Shown here in pieces: positions 1-12,003 of a stretch of 64,000 bases of DNA (position 1 is its first letter; the number at the start of each line of letters is the position of its first letter). The notes below the pieces were generated by a model that saw only the letters and a program-made list of their open reading frames with translations, was not told the origin of the DNA and made no database searches. This DNA comes from Cytospora piceicola (lineage: Eukaryota > Ascomycota > Sordariomycetes > Diaporthales > Cytosporaceae). The position numbers were made by a program, and so were the translations under genes. Location of the stretch: assembly GCA_023375675.1 (NCBI GenBank), contig JALQBC010000031.1, forward strand, positions 310,001-374,000. Direction: 5' to 3'.

Positions 1-878
1 GTCTCGAATGGCCAGAAGACAGCGACACAAATACAACTCCCCGAACCTGGTCTGAGGATTTATCACAGTAGGAAGGTCATCCTTGGACTTAAATCAAAAG
101 CAGGCAGCCTGGGATACGGTTGGAAATGAAATGATACGCCTACAAGCATAAAACATGAGTGACTGGAGCTTTTCGAAGTATGAACATGACTCCTCGACAT
201 GGCAGGTTGGCATGGCTCTTGATAAGATACAGGCCTCGTGACGGTTGATCTATGGAAAGAAGGGTGTGAGCTCCTCAACACAGATGACCTTGTATAAACG
301 ACCGTCGAACCTGTGTGATGGCCCTAAGCATAAGAACCATGAATCCTTGGTACCGCTCCCTGTTCCAAAATTGAACATGATTTTGTTGCATAATCATGGC
401 CCGAGAAACCCCCCTTCATATTCTAGACGACTGCTGAGGGCCGGTGAAATGAAGTGCTGAAGGCATTCACCAAATAATCAAGAGATAGCCGATAAGCTGA
501 TTGCAGGGGATGACGTCGCCAATGCTTACATAAGTAGCGTCTCTGGCACGTGAGAGTCAGTGTAGAGACGACATGGGTGCTCCAGAAGAAGCTCGGGCCA
601 CCGGCCATGATGAACGCGTTGGCCGAGACTGCCTGCGGCAACGCCTTTGGCAGCTCTTCGCCTTCTGTTTGCGCCGTGCCATCGTAACAACTGACCTCTT
701 CTTACCACGGCATCCCATCAAACAACACAAATCCTCGGCCACGATTGACGGCTCGGAATCATCCTCCCAACCAACCCAACTGTCTCCATCTCCCCAACCG
801 AGCAGCGAAGCAGACGACAGCCATCCAATCTCCTCTCCCTCAACGTCAGCTCCAGCTCACCGAGCAGCCACCATCACC
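1..878. other. Gene-free stretch upstream of rpt6
   Basis: I see no convincing coding region here on either strand; the reading frames are short, with no recognisable protein. The last 130 bases before the rpt6 start are C/T-rich, as in many fungal 5' leaders. An ATG at 573 is in frame with the rpt6 start and open for 102 codons, but the added residues are low-complexity and the proteasome family starts at the downstream ATG. Positions 1-480 could be untranslated sequence of a gene lying outside the window. Confidence 0.5.
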
Positions 879-2178
879 ATGGCGCTCGACAACTACTATC
901 ACAACAAGATCGAGGCTATGAAGCTGGAGATCCTCAAGGGTCAAGCTGTCCTACGCCGACTCGAAGCTCAGAGGAATGATTACAACTCAAGGGTGCGGCT
1001 CCTCCGGGAAGAGTTGGGCCTGCTGCAGCAACCAGGTTCCTACGTCGGCGAGGTCGTCAAGGTCATGAGTACGAAGAAGGTCCTGGTTAAGGTCCATCCA
1101 GAGGGCAAATACGGTACGTCTCCCCTCCAACCCTGTTCTCGCCTAGACAGTTGCCTGCGAATCACCCAAACACTGGGACATACAGACAGATAGATAGACT
1201 TGGAGGTGGGGCAATATACTAACGGCAAGCAATGCCACAGTCGTCGATGTCGCCGACTCCGTAGACATCACCAAGCTCACCGTCGGAAAACGAGTCACCC
1301 TCCTCTCCGACTCCTACAAACTCGAGAAAATGCTGCCCTCCTCCGTCGACCCGCTCGTCTCCCTCATGATGGTTGAGAAGGTCCCCGACAGCACCTACGA
1401 CATGATTGGTGGTCTGGACCAACAAATCAAGGAGATCAAAGAGGTCATCGAGCTCGGCCTGAAGCACCCCGAACTTTTCGAATCCCTCGGAATAGCCCAG
1501 CCCAAGGGCGTGCTCCTCTACGGTCCTCCTGGAACGGGCAAGACGCTGTTGGCAAGAGCCGTGGCACATCACACCGACTGCAAGTTCATCCGCGTGTCTG
1601 GGTCCGAGCTCGTGCAAAAGTACATCGGAGAGGGTTCCCGCATGGTCCGCGAGCTGTTCGTCATGGCTCGCGAGCACGCCCCCTCCATCATCTTCATGGA
1701 CGAGATCGACAGCATTGGTTCCTCCCGAGTCGAGGGTTCCAGCGGAGGCGACTCGGAAGTGCAGCGGACGATGCTGGAGCTTCTCAACCAGCTCGACGGG
1801 TTCGAGCCCACCAAGAACATCAAGGTCATCATGGCCACCAACCGACTCGACATTCTCGACCCGGCGCTGCTGCGGCCCGGCCGTATCGACAGGAAGATCG
1901 AGTTCCCCCCACCAAGCATCGAGGCGCGTGCGGACATTCTGCGCATCCACTCCCGCAAGATGAACCTGACGAGAGGGCTGAACCTGAGCAAGATCGCGGA
2001 GAAGATGAACGGGTGCTCCGGTGCCGAGCTGAAGGGTGTGTGTACCGAGGCGGGCATGTACGCCCTCCGGGAGAGGAGGGTGCACGTCACGCAAGAGGAC
2101 TTCGAGCTGGCGACGGCCAAGATCCTGAACAAGCACGACGGCAGCAAGGAGGTCAGCTTGCAGCGCCTGTTCAAGTGA
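879..2178 (+). CDS. rpt6: 26S proteasome regulatory ATPase subunit Rpt6
   Basis: Two exons, 879-1113 and 1241-2178, give 390 residues, the usual length for Rpt6 (human PSMC5, yeast Sug1). The intron has a GTACGT donor, a perfect TACTAAC branch site at 1217-1223 and a CAG acceptor. The protein has an N-terminal coiled coil (about residues 8-55), an OB-fold region, and an AAA ATPase module with Walker A GPPGTGKT, Walker B DEIDSIG and the second region of homology [17 protein letters not shown]. It is one of six ATPases of the 19S base that unfold ubiquitylated substrates and open the 20S core, in nucleus and cytosol. The start at 879 lies in the context CACCATGG and matches the family's N-terminus. 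Assignment to Rpt6 rather than another Rpt subunit rests on the N-terminal region and is strong. Confidence 0.95.
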
Positions 2179-3277
2179 TCCTGTGCGGGTCGCTGGGCTG
2201 GGCAGTGCTGTGTGCTGGTCGTTGTGGGGTGGCTAGTTAGGAGGTCGAAAGGGGTTGAGAAACAGGCGGACGGACGGGAGGCTCCGGCGGGCCTCGTTCG
2301 GCGTGTAAAACAGCTCCGAGTAGAGGTGGTAATTGATGAAATGACGAATAGATTTGCGCTATGTTTCGGTATCCATTAGGAGATTTGCTGACGGCCTCAC
2401 ATTAGGCAGCCGTGATTGGATTGGTGTCCTGACCCATTGACACTATATATGTACACCCACTTCAGAACACGAGTCCAATACACTATGCTAACTGGCTCGC
2501 TCACCTTCGGGATGAACGCCTACCCATCTAGCAAGTGGAAAAATTAACACATCAGCCCCTTCTCCTTTCCTAGCATATTTCCACTTTGCTATTTATCATG
2601 GTGGATTACTGCCCCTGTGAGTATACATAGCCCTTATAACGAAGTATGAAGGGAGAGATGCTGATTCGAGATGGTTGTAACACAGGGTTTTATACAGACA
2701 TACTAACCTACCTTCGTGGTCTGGCTCACCAACGGTCGACGTCTGCTGGACAACTTGACAGCTTACACCCGCCTGTCGTCCCTATCCATACTGGTCGACC
2801 ATATGCCTCTCCCACGGGCTTGCAGCCTCCTTGGGTAGGGTGATGGGAAGACGCGGTAGGGCCGGAGGCTTTGCACCTGGACGCAGCCATTGTCAGCACT
2901 AGCACTGGGGCGATGATTTGGGTATGAGGCATCCGATCAGGCTGTGCTGCGACCTCGAACTAGCTGGGTAGATATTGGTATGTCGCCCCTGCGGGCAATA
3001 CCTGCGGGGTAAGCCGGGCAGTCAAGGTCGTAGAGGACTGACTGCATAACGAGTGGTTGGCATGCAGGCCTCAGCTGATGTGGCTGTGAAGGGAAATGCA
3101 CCGAGGAACCTCAAGAATCATCTCGATCCCAACAATTGTCTCTTTCAAATGGTCCTGCAAACTCAACCCTCTTCAGCGATACGTCGCTGCCTCCGGACAC
3201 CAACCGCATAACAAACCGCATAGCGAGGTGGACGACGAGCTGGACGAGCCTAGACAAGAAAGTCGATTCACGGAACG
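2179..3277. other. Intergenic region between rpt6 and the HET gene
   Basis: This holds the 3' end of rpt6 and the upstream region of the HET-domain gene. Short open frames exist (for example at 2646-2843) but none looks like a protein or has a plausible intron structure. No RNA gene or repeat was recognised. Confidence 0.5.
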
Positions 3278-5293
3278 ATGGCTCGGGTTGAGTCGCCCTC
3301 CCACAAGGGCATACCTTACATCTATACACCTCTGCCGCCGGTTGACATCACAACTACTAGCACAAGTCGTGCAAAGCAGCTTCTCACAAGGCTGCTAACA
3401 ATCCACAAGGGGGAGTACGAAGACGACATCGAAGTCGACGTTGAGGTCGTGGACCTCGTGGAGGAATCGTCACGTCCAGAGTACGAAGCACTATCGTATG
3501 TATGGGGATCCGGAGCAAAGCCCAGCAGCGTGTTTGTTGGCGAGGACAAGCACACGATCCCCATCACGACAAACCTCGACGAAGCGCTTCGCCACCTTCG
3601 GTATCGAGACCGCCCAAGATACATGTGGATCGACGCCCTCTGCATCGATCAGGGGAACAAGGAGGAACGAAGCCGACAGGTCTCCAACATGAGCCATATA
3701 TACTGGACTGCACCCCGAGTTGTTGTCTGGCTTGGCCCTAGCGCGGATGATAGTGACCACGCCCTGGAAACTTTGGAGTATATCGGGAGTCGGGTACAGG
3801 TCGACTGGAGAACGGGGGTGATAACCGGCGTGACGGAACTTGACGACGAGCAATGGGGCTTCAACTCGCGTGACTTGCCTCTAACTGGGAGACAGTGCAC
3901 GGCTATTTTGGCACTTATGCAGAGGCCGTGGTTTGAGCGGATTTGGATTCGGCAGGAGGTGTTTAAAGCAGACGATAAGAGCCGTGTGATTTGCGGCAGG
4001 AAGGCACTCGCCTGGCCGCGCTTTCAGCAGGGTCTGTGGTGCTGCACATGCCATTTGACCCCTCGTGCCCTCAATCGGGAGCAACGTAGTCAGTGGAATG
4101 CCAGGAGAGATGTCGTAGTAGACGCACTTCGTCGGAATCCGTATTCTGTGTTTAGGTTGCGTGAATCCACGGTTGGTGCCTTGTGTAGCGATCCTCGAGA
4201 TCGCATCTACGCGCTCCTGGGACTGCTCTATGAAGATGAGAAACAACTCGGTATCGTACCGGACTACTCAAAGACGACATCAGAGCTGTATCAAGATGTT
4301 GCGTTGCGACACATCACGTTTTTCAGAAGTCTGGAGCTTCTGCACAGTTGTGGGCGGGACGACCCAGAAGCATCGCCATCCAACACTACATGCAGCACTT
4401 CGATCCCGACTTGGGTGCCAAACTGGTCCGTTCCTGCAAATTTGCCTCGACCTCTATCGCTTGTCAGGGTGTTTTGCCCTTTTGCAGCCTACACAAAATA
4501 CATTGGTGGTGGTATTCTTCGTGCTGCAGGCGTGTCAATTGGGACAATACAGGACTTTATCGAGCTGGATGTGTCCACCACCTTCGGCGCACTCGCTGCC
4601 TCGATTCGAGCGCTTGTGCCCAGCGATGCTACCTACAGAACTTATCCTGGTGGTGGCAACCTCTGGGACGCGTACCGCATCACGTTGTGTCTGGAATACT
4701 TCTGCGACCGCACCGAGCCTCCCAACTTCGAGACTAGCAGGACAAGTGATCTTTCATTAAGTATCCAGGGCAGCAAGGAAGCCATGAGAAGTATCATGGC
4801 CGCAGAGGACCTTCCCGACAATAACTTCCTGAATCTTGTTATTCTGTGGAATGACATCGGCAGGTTCTTCATCACTCGAGAGGGCTACCTCGGTTGGGGC
4901 CCAAAGACCATAAACATAGGAGACCAGATTGTCACCTTCCTTGGCTGCCGAAAGCCTATAATGATCCGCCATTCCCCAGACTTGGACAGCGAGCATTTCG
5001 AGATCATAGGGCCTTGTTACCTCCATGGCTTCATGTTCGGTGAGGCATTCTTGGGCCCGTTGCCGGATTCGATACGCCCGGTGCTTCATATCGGCAAGGA
5101 ACATTTCCCCCGATTCCACGATTCCAGGACTGGCGATTTGATTGCTGTGGAGGATCCCCGCCTCAGCACCTTGCCTGCTGACCTGGATCACTTCCGAAAA
5201 GGGAGGGAGGAAGGTTTGATATATAAACCTTATATCGAGCCGGAAACATGGCGATCTCGGGGCGTCGAAGTTGTCGACTTTGATCTCGTCTAG
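3278..5293 (+). CDS. HET (heterokaryon incompatibility) domain protein
   Basis: A single uninterrupted exon of 671 codons. Residues about 65-165 carry the three conserved blocks of the HET domain (PF06985): YEALSYVWG, then RYMWIDALCIDQ, then the stretch around QVSNMSHIYWTA with VVVWLG. HET proteins take part in fungal allorecognition, where mismatch between fused hyphae causes cell death; many copies have no known partner. The remaining 500 residues carry no motif I recognise. No transmembrane segment or signal peptide is evident. The gene stands alone, without a NACHT or NLR neighbour. Start chosen as the first ATG of the frame; it lies 67 codons before the HET domain, a normal spacing. Whether it is active in incompatibility cannot be told from sequence. 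Confidence 0.9.
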   Translation: MARVESPSHKGIPYIYTPLPPVDITTTSTSRAKQLLTRLLTIHKGEYEDDIEVDVEVVDLVEESSRPEYEALSYVWGSGAKPSSVFVGEDKHTIPITTNLDEALRHLRYRDRPRYMWIDALCIDQGNKEERSRQVSNMSHIYWTAPRVVVWLGPSADDSDHALETLEYIGSRVQVDWRTGVITGVTELDDEQWGFNSRDLPLTGRQCTAILALMQRPWFERIWIRQEVFKADDKSRVICGRKALAWPRFQQGLWCCTCHLTPRALNREQRSQWNARRDVVVDALRRNPYSVFRLRESTVGALCSDPRDRIYALLGLLYEDEKQLGIVPDYSKTTSELYQDVALRHITFFRSLELLHSCGRDDPEASPSNTTCSTSIPTWVPNWSVPANLPRPLSLVRVFCPFAAYTKYIGGGILRAAGVSIGTIQDFIELDVSTTFGALAASIRALVPSDATYRTYPGGGNLWDAYRITLCLEYFCDRTEPPNFETSRTSDLSLSIQGSKEAMRSIMAAEDLPDNNFLNLVILWNDIGRFFITREGYLGWGPKTINIGDQIVTFLGCRKPIMIRHSPDLDSEHFEIIGPCYLHGFMFGEAFLGPLPDSIRPVLHIGKEHFPRFHDSRTGDLIAVEDPRLSTLPADLDHFRKGREEGLIYKPYIEPETWRSRGVEVVDFDLV

Positions 5294-5620
5294 ATCTTGG
5301 GACAATTGGGTAACGCCTGAATATAAATACCTACCACTCCCACCAAATCTCCATTCAATCTCGTGATACCTGAGTGATTACCTGGATGAAGCATACTTGC
5401 AGAAGCAGCAACGTGATTGTAATCCACGCCAACCACTTCCTGACCGCCGGGGGGGGAGGAGGGGGGGTCCTCCGCAACAGCCCTGTCCACCATCCCCACT
5501 CAGCCATACATGACCTACGCCCTCAACAACAACCTGCCCTCAATCCCCCCACGTAACATTCTTATCCCCCAGCATCCCCGTCCAGAGCCCATAAAATTCA
5601 CCCCTATCACTCCCACCTGT

Positions 5621-5662
5621 GATCGTGATCGTGATCGTGATCGTGATCGTGATCGTGATCGT
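5621..5662. repeat. (GATCGT)7 microsatellite
   Basis: Seven perfect tandem copies of GATCGT. It would encode alternating Arg-Asp on one strand and Asp-His on the other, but no supported gene covers it. Confidence 0.95.
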
Positions 5663-5740
5663 GAGGACCCCAGCGACTTCGGGCTCCCACCACCAACCCC
5701 CCCCCCCCCCGGCGCCGCGCCCGGCAGGTGCTCCCAGCCG

Positions 5741-6560
5741 TTAGCCCCGCACCAGCGCCTCCACGGAGCGGAAGCACGACCCTCTGCACAGGAGGGTGTC
5801 GAAGAGGTTCGCCACGACCGGGTACGAGACCAGGACGTACCGCGCAGGAGAGAAGTGTGCGATGGCAGAGAGGGGGGAGGTGGGGAGGTGGACGGGCGCA
5901 GCCTGCTGAGATGGCTCTGGCGGAGTGGCCCTGTTGTACCATGGCGGGGGGGGGGGAGGGGGAGAGGGGCGGGTAGGTGTTATGTCCAGGAGTGCTGGGT
6001 CGCAAAGGCTCGAGGGGGGGGGGGGGTTCCTTACTGCCCACTTGTGCATATGAAAAGCTCAGCGTCTTGGACCTCGGGAAGATCAAGCTACGGACTTTGA
6101 CATGGCTTCGCGGAGGATTCGCTGTGTGTATACATGCCGGTGAAATAGGTGATGGCGGAAAGGGGGGGGGGGAGAAAGAAGACTCACACTCTAATCACCG
6201 GCCCCAACTCCCGTCCAGGTCTGCAAGTCCTCCCACCCTCCACCGGCATCCAGACCATCCCAAGTGACCACCCTCAGCCGCCTCCCGTCGCGGCAGTCCC
6301 CAGCCAGCCCGCGCACCAGCGGCCGGTCCTTGCCGGCGAAGCGCCCGTGGGCAACGAGGGCCAGTCCCCGAGGGACAACGCACACAGCAGCCGCCCCAGC
6401 GGCTTCGTCCCGCGGGCGGCGATATCCTCGACTCGGGTCCCGAGGTTGTTGTTGCGAGGGAGGGGTGGCCGGTGGCATCGTGGGATGGGTGAGGCTTGAC
6501 CCACGTCGGCACCGCTCAGGGTTTGGTTTCTTGTCTGCGCGCAGTACAGTTGGCATGGGG
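5741..6560 (-). other. Possible unrecognised or eroded coding region
   Basis: Several minus-strand stretches look protein-like but are not in one frame. One, about 6500-6200, contains VAHGRFAGKDRP followed by VVTWDGLDAGGGWEDL. Another, about 6100-6040, contains IFPRSKTLSFSYAQ. A third ends at 5741 and contains ARYVLVSYPVVANLFDTLL. A GTGATT donor near 6197 and a CAG acceptor near 6117 could join the first two, but the poly-G/poly-C tracts between them interrupt any continuous model. I do not recognise the family. It may be a decayed gene, or chance coding-like sequence in a GC-rich tract. Confidence 0.2.
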
Positions 6561-7506
6561 TTGATGGGAACGACAAGTGCCTCTCAGGTCGGAACTCGCC
6601 CGGTTGCTCGTTGTTTTCAAAATGGTCGCTGGCTGGTGGACGACGTCGATTTTCTGCGCCACTCATGTACGTTCGATGGTGATATTGAATGCTGCGAATG
6701 AAACAAAACCATATGCACCACTCGGGAGGCGTACCCTATCTGTGGAGGAGCTCATGATAGGCAAAAGTAAAAATGAGCAAATGGTAGACGACACAAACGG
6801 CGTGCTATGCTAGCATACAAAGCCAGTCAGTCGTCGGCCTCAGACATATCATCCCGCATGAGAATCTGCACATGCCATGCACGAGGCCTACCTCCATATG
6901 GACACCCCCTTCTTTCGGAGACACGCCTTCATAGCATTATCAGCCGTATTTTACCAAGCTGAGTCCGGCTGCACGGCCATGCATGAACAACCAAACGGTG
7001 CCAGGAGTAGATAGATAACGGGCAACAGTGCGCATGACTTGGAACAATCCATCTGATATTGAAGACGATCATGATGATGAAACATCATTCGAGTGCTGTA
7101 TACAAAGCTGCTTTAAGAATAAACTCGTCCTGTTTCTTGTGCCGTTTTCTGAACCCTTTCAGCCGTAGGCTGTAAATGCCGCCACCCCTTTCCCATTTCC
7201 CATGGTACCGAGTACGCCGTAAACACACCCAAGTTCCCTTTATATAAAGAATAGCAAAGTGATGATGTATCTTTCCATGGACCCCTGATAATGTTGTGTG
7301 TGAATCCGAGACCTAAAAACCCCTTCCAAGATGTACGAAGTGTCCCGCCCGAGGAAACCATACCAAAATAATGGGGGTATACCTTTCCCTCACGACGAAA
7401 CCACTCTTTCAAAACCAAGAACCATAACAGTCATCCTCCCCAGCCTATGGGCTTGTCATACTCATATCGCCGCCCCAGCAGGCAGATAAGTTCAACCCGA
7501 TCTCCT

Positions 7507-10500
7507 TTACTTCGAACTGTGTTGACCAACATGCGCCACCGTGCCGCTGCGTCCCCTAGCCCTCATCGCAGCCGTGCCACCGGCACCGGTACCCGGTGCA
7601 CCGACGGTAGATCCCGCCGGGCCGCCACACTCCTGAAGCCTCCAGACCCACTCCGCGACCGTCTCGTAGCAGAGGACAAACTGCCTGAGCGTCTGCACCA
7701 TTGACAGCCGCTGGCCACGGAAGTCGCTGACCGTCGAGGTTATAAGGTCGATGGTATCGTCGTCAATCCAGGCGGTGTCCAGGTATGGATCGTCCTCATC
7801 ATCGGAGGATGAAATAGAGCGCGCAGGTGAGGGTGAGGTCATGTTGACGTCCGGGAAGGGGGGCGACTTGGGAGGCGCCGCGGTACCGGGACTGATGATG
7901 TCGTCGAAGGGATCAACCTTCTCCTCACCACGGCGCACGCTGCCTTGGACGAACGACAGACCAGCCATGGTGACGTCGCCATCCGTGTCAGAGTGGCGCT
8001 GTGGCGGTGGTTGAATCTTGTGGCCACGGACCTTCTTCTCAATATTCGCGTTTGCCCGTTTGATATTCCGCATCCTCTGGCGCTTGAGCATGTCGATCAC
8101 GCTGTCGACGGTACAGAACGTGCCAGTCCGGCCGCAACCGGCGGAACAGTGTACGAGCATCGGGCGGGCTGCTTGGTCAGCTTCAGGCTCTTCCCACCAT
8201 GCAATAGGCATGCCGCTTTGGGCGCGAGTGCGCTTCTTGGGACTAGATGTCGATGTGTTTTCCTTGGCCAGTTCTGACTGCCGAGGACTCTGGGCGATGG
8301 TGGTAGGGACATCCACCGGTAGAGATGCGCGTTGCATAACGTTGGCGAGGTCGACAAGGGCAAGAAGATGACTAGGTTGTGCGGGAGTACCGAAATCTGG
8401 CCATGACGGGTAGTGCAGGTGAGTGATCTCACGGATGGGAGCAAATGGGTGAGCCGAGTGCGACAGGGCGAACTTCCGAATGATAGCATATGGGGCCTCG
8501 CTGTTGCCGGGGTTGTTGGTAGTAGTGCTAGCCTGTGGCTGCTGAGGGCTGTTATCCAGTGTTGTGGTGGTGTTCGCCCGGCGTCGACTCAGTTCGGCCG
8601 CTGCGGCGCCAAACCCGAAAGCATCCTCCTGTTGCTGCGGTCCACTGGCCGCAGTGTTGTCAGACTCGGCAGCCATGTTGGCCTGCGTCTGATGCTTGTC
8701 GATATCAAGCGATACCTTCTTCTCTGACAAGGCTCGGAGCTTGATAGCACCGAATTCCCGGTCCTTCCAGTATGGGTGGCATTTGAGCTGCCCGCCCTCG
8801 GATTCTGCCGTGAGCATTACAATGACGCGAACGTCTTGATCCCAGATGACAGACCAGAAGTCCTATAAAAGAGTTAGTCAGAACGCATTCATAATAGAAG
8901 GCGGACTAGGATGAGACCAAATCTTACCTCAAAAGTCGCCGGCAGAGGACCCTGACTGGCGATGTATCTTTTGTGACTCCTGGATGCCTTGACGTGGCTG
9001 GCGTTGACGTAGTCACATGCTCCCTCGGTTTTTCCTTCGAGCTTGACTCGAGCGTGCTCGAACGGTAGAATATCTTTGTAACGGTTCTTGCCGCCCTTCT
9101 CGATTCCACTGAGCTGCACCTTTTCCTCTGCTTCGCGACCCGTGCCCACGGCTGTGCCAGGATTCAGGTAAGAATAAGCACCCTTCATCCTCGACTGCTC
9201 TGCCAGTTCTATGTTGAGGAACCTGTCGCTAACCATCTTGCCATGGTCTTCCGGTTTCGCGGCCTCGCGTAACCACCGTGGCAGTGCTTCCATGTCGGTT
9301 CCTGGCGGCACTTTGATGTCCATCTGTCCGACGCCGTCTACCAAGTCCTGATTCTGGCGAATATTTGCGAAGAACGGATTTGCGGCGTTAGTGGTAGCAG
9401 GAAGCATGACACCACCGATGACAGGGGCAACACTCGGTCTTCCCGTGCCGTTGCCCTGGTTTGCAGCGCCAGGAAGCGAGAGCGTTGGCCGGCCTGACTT
9501 GGGCTCAGCGGCCAAACCATGGTCGATAAGGGCGGGGTAAGCTGCCGAGAAGGCATTGAAACCACCTCGCAGGATCGAACATTGACCAGTGTAGCCCTCG
9601 TTAGTGAACTTCTTGATGGTGTTCATGGCAGAGACTGCATCGCGCTTCTCGGAGGAGAAGGCGTCGTATACAATAATATTCTTCTTTTCCCGCCACCGTG
9701 CGAAGGCCTCCTGATCGGAGTCGCCTTGGAAGGTTAGCTGCAGCTTCTCCAGGTTAAAGGTCGCACGCTTGAGTAGCGTGGTAGGTATGCAAAGGTTCAA
9801 AGCCCCCTTGACACGGGACTGTGCATATTGTGGGGACACACGTAGGTCAAGTAGCAAGACGTGATCCTTGGAAGGGCAGTCGAGAAGTTCCTTCAACTGT
9901 GTAGGTGAGACCATGCCGGGGCCTGATGGTTCTGCCACCTCAGGCAGGGTACCGGCACGAGCCTTTGCAAATCGCTCTGGGTCTGGCGATGGCGGTTCAG
10001 CCTTGCCATGCATCAATGACAACCTTGGGTGACGGTCGTCTACCTTAGACAAACCGGTCATCCTGGCGAAGGGTGACTCGAACTGCGAAGGCGACTCAAA
10101 CCTTGCCCCGTTCAGGAAACTGGGTGGGTTCAGGCTCGCATCAGAACTCCGTTTGGAGTCGGCGGAAACATAAGAGGAGTCGTGCGTGTTGATACTCGCA
10201 TTGTCCACGTCCATCCTGTCCGGGGCCACTTCCCTGGACTTAGGAACCTCAGCTGCCAGACTGCTCGTGCGAGTAAGTACGGGGGTGGTGGCAATATCGC
10301 TCCCATGGGTGTGCCATCTTGTTGCACGAGGCCTCGCTATCGCTGCGCCAGATCCGAGTGAGAGAGGTGGCGTGCCTGCAAAGTGAGAGGACCCCAAGTT
10401 AAAGGATGAGATCCTGTTGGCATCTGCTTGCCGTTTGAAAGCCTCGAAATCAGGGTTAGCATCGAGGGCCATCTGCTTCGGTATGGCGGCGCCGAAACTC

Positions 10501-11348
10501 TTCACGGATGATGTGGACGGGCTCGATCGTTCTTGTGGTATGGCCCCCGACTCGTGCGCATCGACAGACTCAATGTGTAGGCCGAAATAATTTGGTGACG
10601 GCGTCCTCAGATCCTGAGCATTTGCTTGAGCGACAGGGGTCGTAAGATGGTGTTTAGATGCGACAACCGAGGGGGAAGGTTTTGGCGGACAGGGGTTGCC
10701 GAGAGAGAGATGGCCACGGGGGGAGGCCATAGGTGATGAGGTTGTTGCTGAGGTCTTAGAGTGACCGTTGGATTGTGAACGTGCGTGAGAGACACTGTTG
10801 GTGGGAAATGTATGAGACTTTGAGATAGTAGGAGGTGGCGGCCGAGAGGTCTTCATATTGTAATAGACTGTTGGGGTGCCGCGGTCGTTGGTGCTTCGCG
10901 GTTCTGGTGGCGACATGATTCTAAATCTTGGGATAGCTCGTCTCTGGGAGATGGCGCAGACTTGCAAAAGTGGGTTAGTTCTCGATCGAGGTTTCCTGCC
11001 ACGTCTCGCGGGGTCATGGCCGTCGTGCTTGCGAATGGACTTCATGAGGTCGCCATTATCAGACGGGGGTATATCGCAGGTTGTCGTCAATAATTTATTG
11101 CTTGAAGTTGGGAGGAGAAGTGTGGTGGTGTTGGTATGTGGTGGATGTGTATGGTGAATATGTGAGTGAGAGAGTATAAAGTGGTGTAGTAGAGATAGAT
11201 CTAGACTCGTTGTAGTAGGGCGGATCGAATGAATCTTCGAGTCGATGGTGGATGGAGTGGTCGAAGTTGGTCGTGTGTGTGCGCTAGTTCGGGCGAAGAT
11301 GTCGAAAAGGGACTGGAGTGTGGTTTGAAATGGAAAGGGGAAATCCAC
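7507..11348 (-). CDS. Rhodanese plus tyrosine-specific protein phosphatase
   Basis: Two exons, complement 8928-11348 and 7507-8862, are joined by a 65-nt GTAAGA..TAG intron in phase 0, for up to 1258 residues. The first ~480 residues are Ser/Pro-rich and probably disordered. Residues about 490-610 form a rhodanese/Cdc25-like fold (LLLDLRVSPQYAQSRVKGA) of the kind MAPK phosphatases use for docking. The PTP domain follows: NASHVKASRSHKRYIASQGP, the WPD loop (YPSWPDFG, Asp near 963), the signature HCSAGCGRTG (Cys near 1046) and a Q-loop region (RLSMVQTLRQF). Catalytic Cys, Arg and Asp are all present. Acidic Ser-rich inserts split the PTP domain before the WPD loop and after the signature. The architecture resembles fission yeast Pyp1/Pyp2 and yeast Ptp2/Ptp3, which dephosphorylate MAP kinases. 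The start is uncertain: ATGs at 11348, 11045 and 10916 are all in frame, and the first stretch is low-complexity His/Thr. Confidence 0.88.
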
Positions 11349-11373
11349 AGTATACAGACAGTCAAGTCAGTAG

Positions 11374-11433
11374 GTAAAGTAAGTAAGTAGGTAGTAGCAG
11401 GTAGTAAGGTAGTAAGGTGGTAGTAGTAGTAGG
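11374..11433. repeat. Imperfect GTAG/GTA tandem repeat
   Basis: An imperfect array of GTAAGTAG- and GTAGTAG-type units just upstream of the phosphatase gene start. Confidence 0.8.
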
Positions 11434-12003
11434 GGATCAGGAGGTGTGTTAAGGTCGAGTAAAATGATTGACGTCTTGGTCGGCCGGCATAGGATTTTCG
11501 GGGATTGGGGGGGGGGCACCCAAATAAAAATTATGAGGTACGTACCTGTAGCTCGGTATTATTTAGGTATTGTTCAAGTACACATGTACCCAGACATGCC
11601 GGACACAGTACCCTAGATGCGTGCGTCCCTGGGAACTGTGGGGGAGCACTGCGACTTGACGTCTACACCTCACTGACCTGCAGATCCCAGCAAAATTAAG
11701 GCAGCATGTCGCTAGACCCCCTGCAAGGGGAGGTACCTACGCTGTGTAAACAGGGGGTCTTGATACAATCATTTGCAATGCCAAGCCAAAGAAGTCGTCA
11801 CTCCACCTAGCCAAATATCTGTCTAGGGAGCCTTATGTAGGTAGGCAGCCTAGGTACCTAGGTATGTTTGTATGGATGGATGGATGAATGGATAGATTGA
11901 CTTCAGGGCTTACATAGACTGAGGCGGTTTTGGGACGGAATGGATATATTGTGACAGGGTAACAGATGCTTGAAGCCAAGGGAATTCAGGCATCTAGCAT
12001 ACG

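Larger units (their letters stand above)
5294..7506. other. Low-complexity intergenic region with poly-G tracts
   Basis: Between the HET gene and the phosphatase gene lie several long G runs on the + strand (5449-5467, about 5945-5960, 6018-6030, 6163-6172), a hexanucleotide microsatellite (5621-5662) and a possible coding remnant on the minus strand (5741-6560). The part at 7100-7506 probably holds the 3' untranslated region of the minus-strand phosphatase gene. The plus-strand frame at 5510-6100 is rich in Arg-Asp and Gly only because of these repeats. Confidence 0.5.

Noticed and set aside
1219..2136. 305-codon open frame antisense to rpt6
   Set aside because: Mirrors the codon bias of the Rpt6 exon and has no domain.
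5510..6100. Plus-strand frame with Arg-Asp repeat
   Set aside because: Made of the GATCGT microsatellite and poly-G tracts, with no family resemblance.
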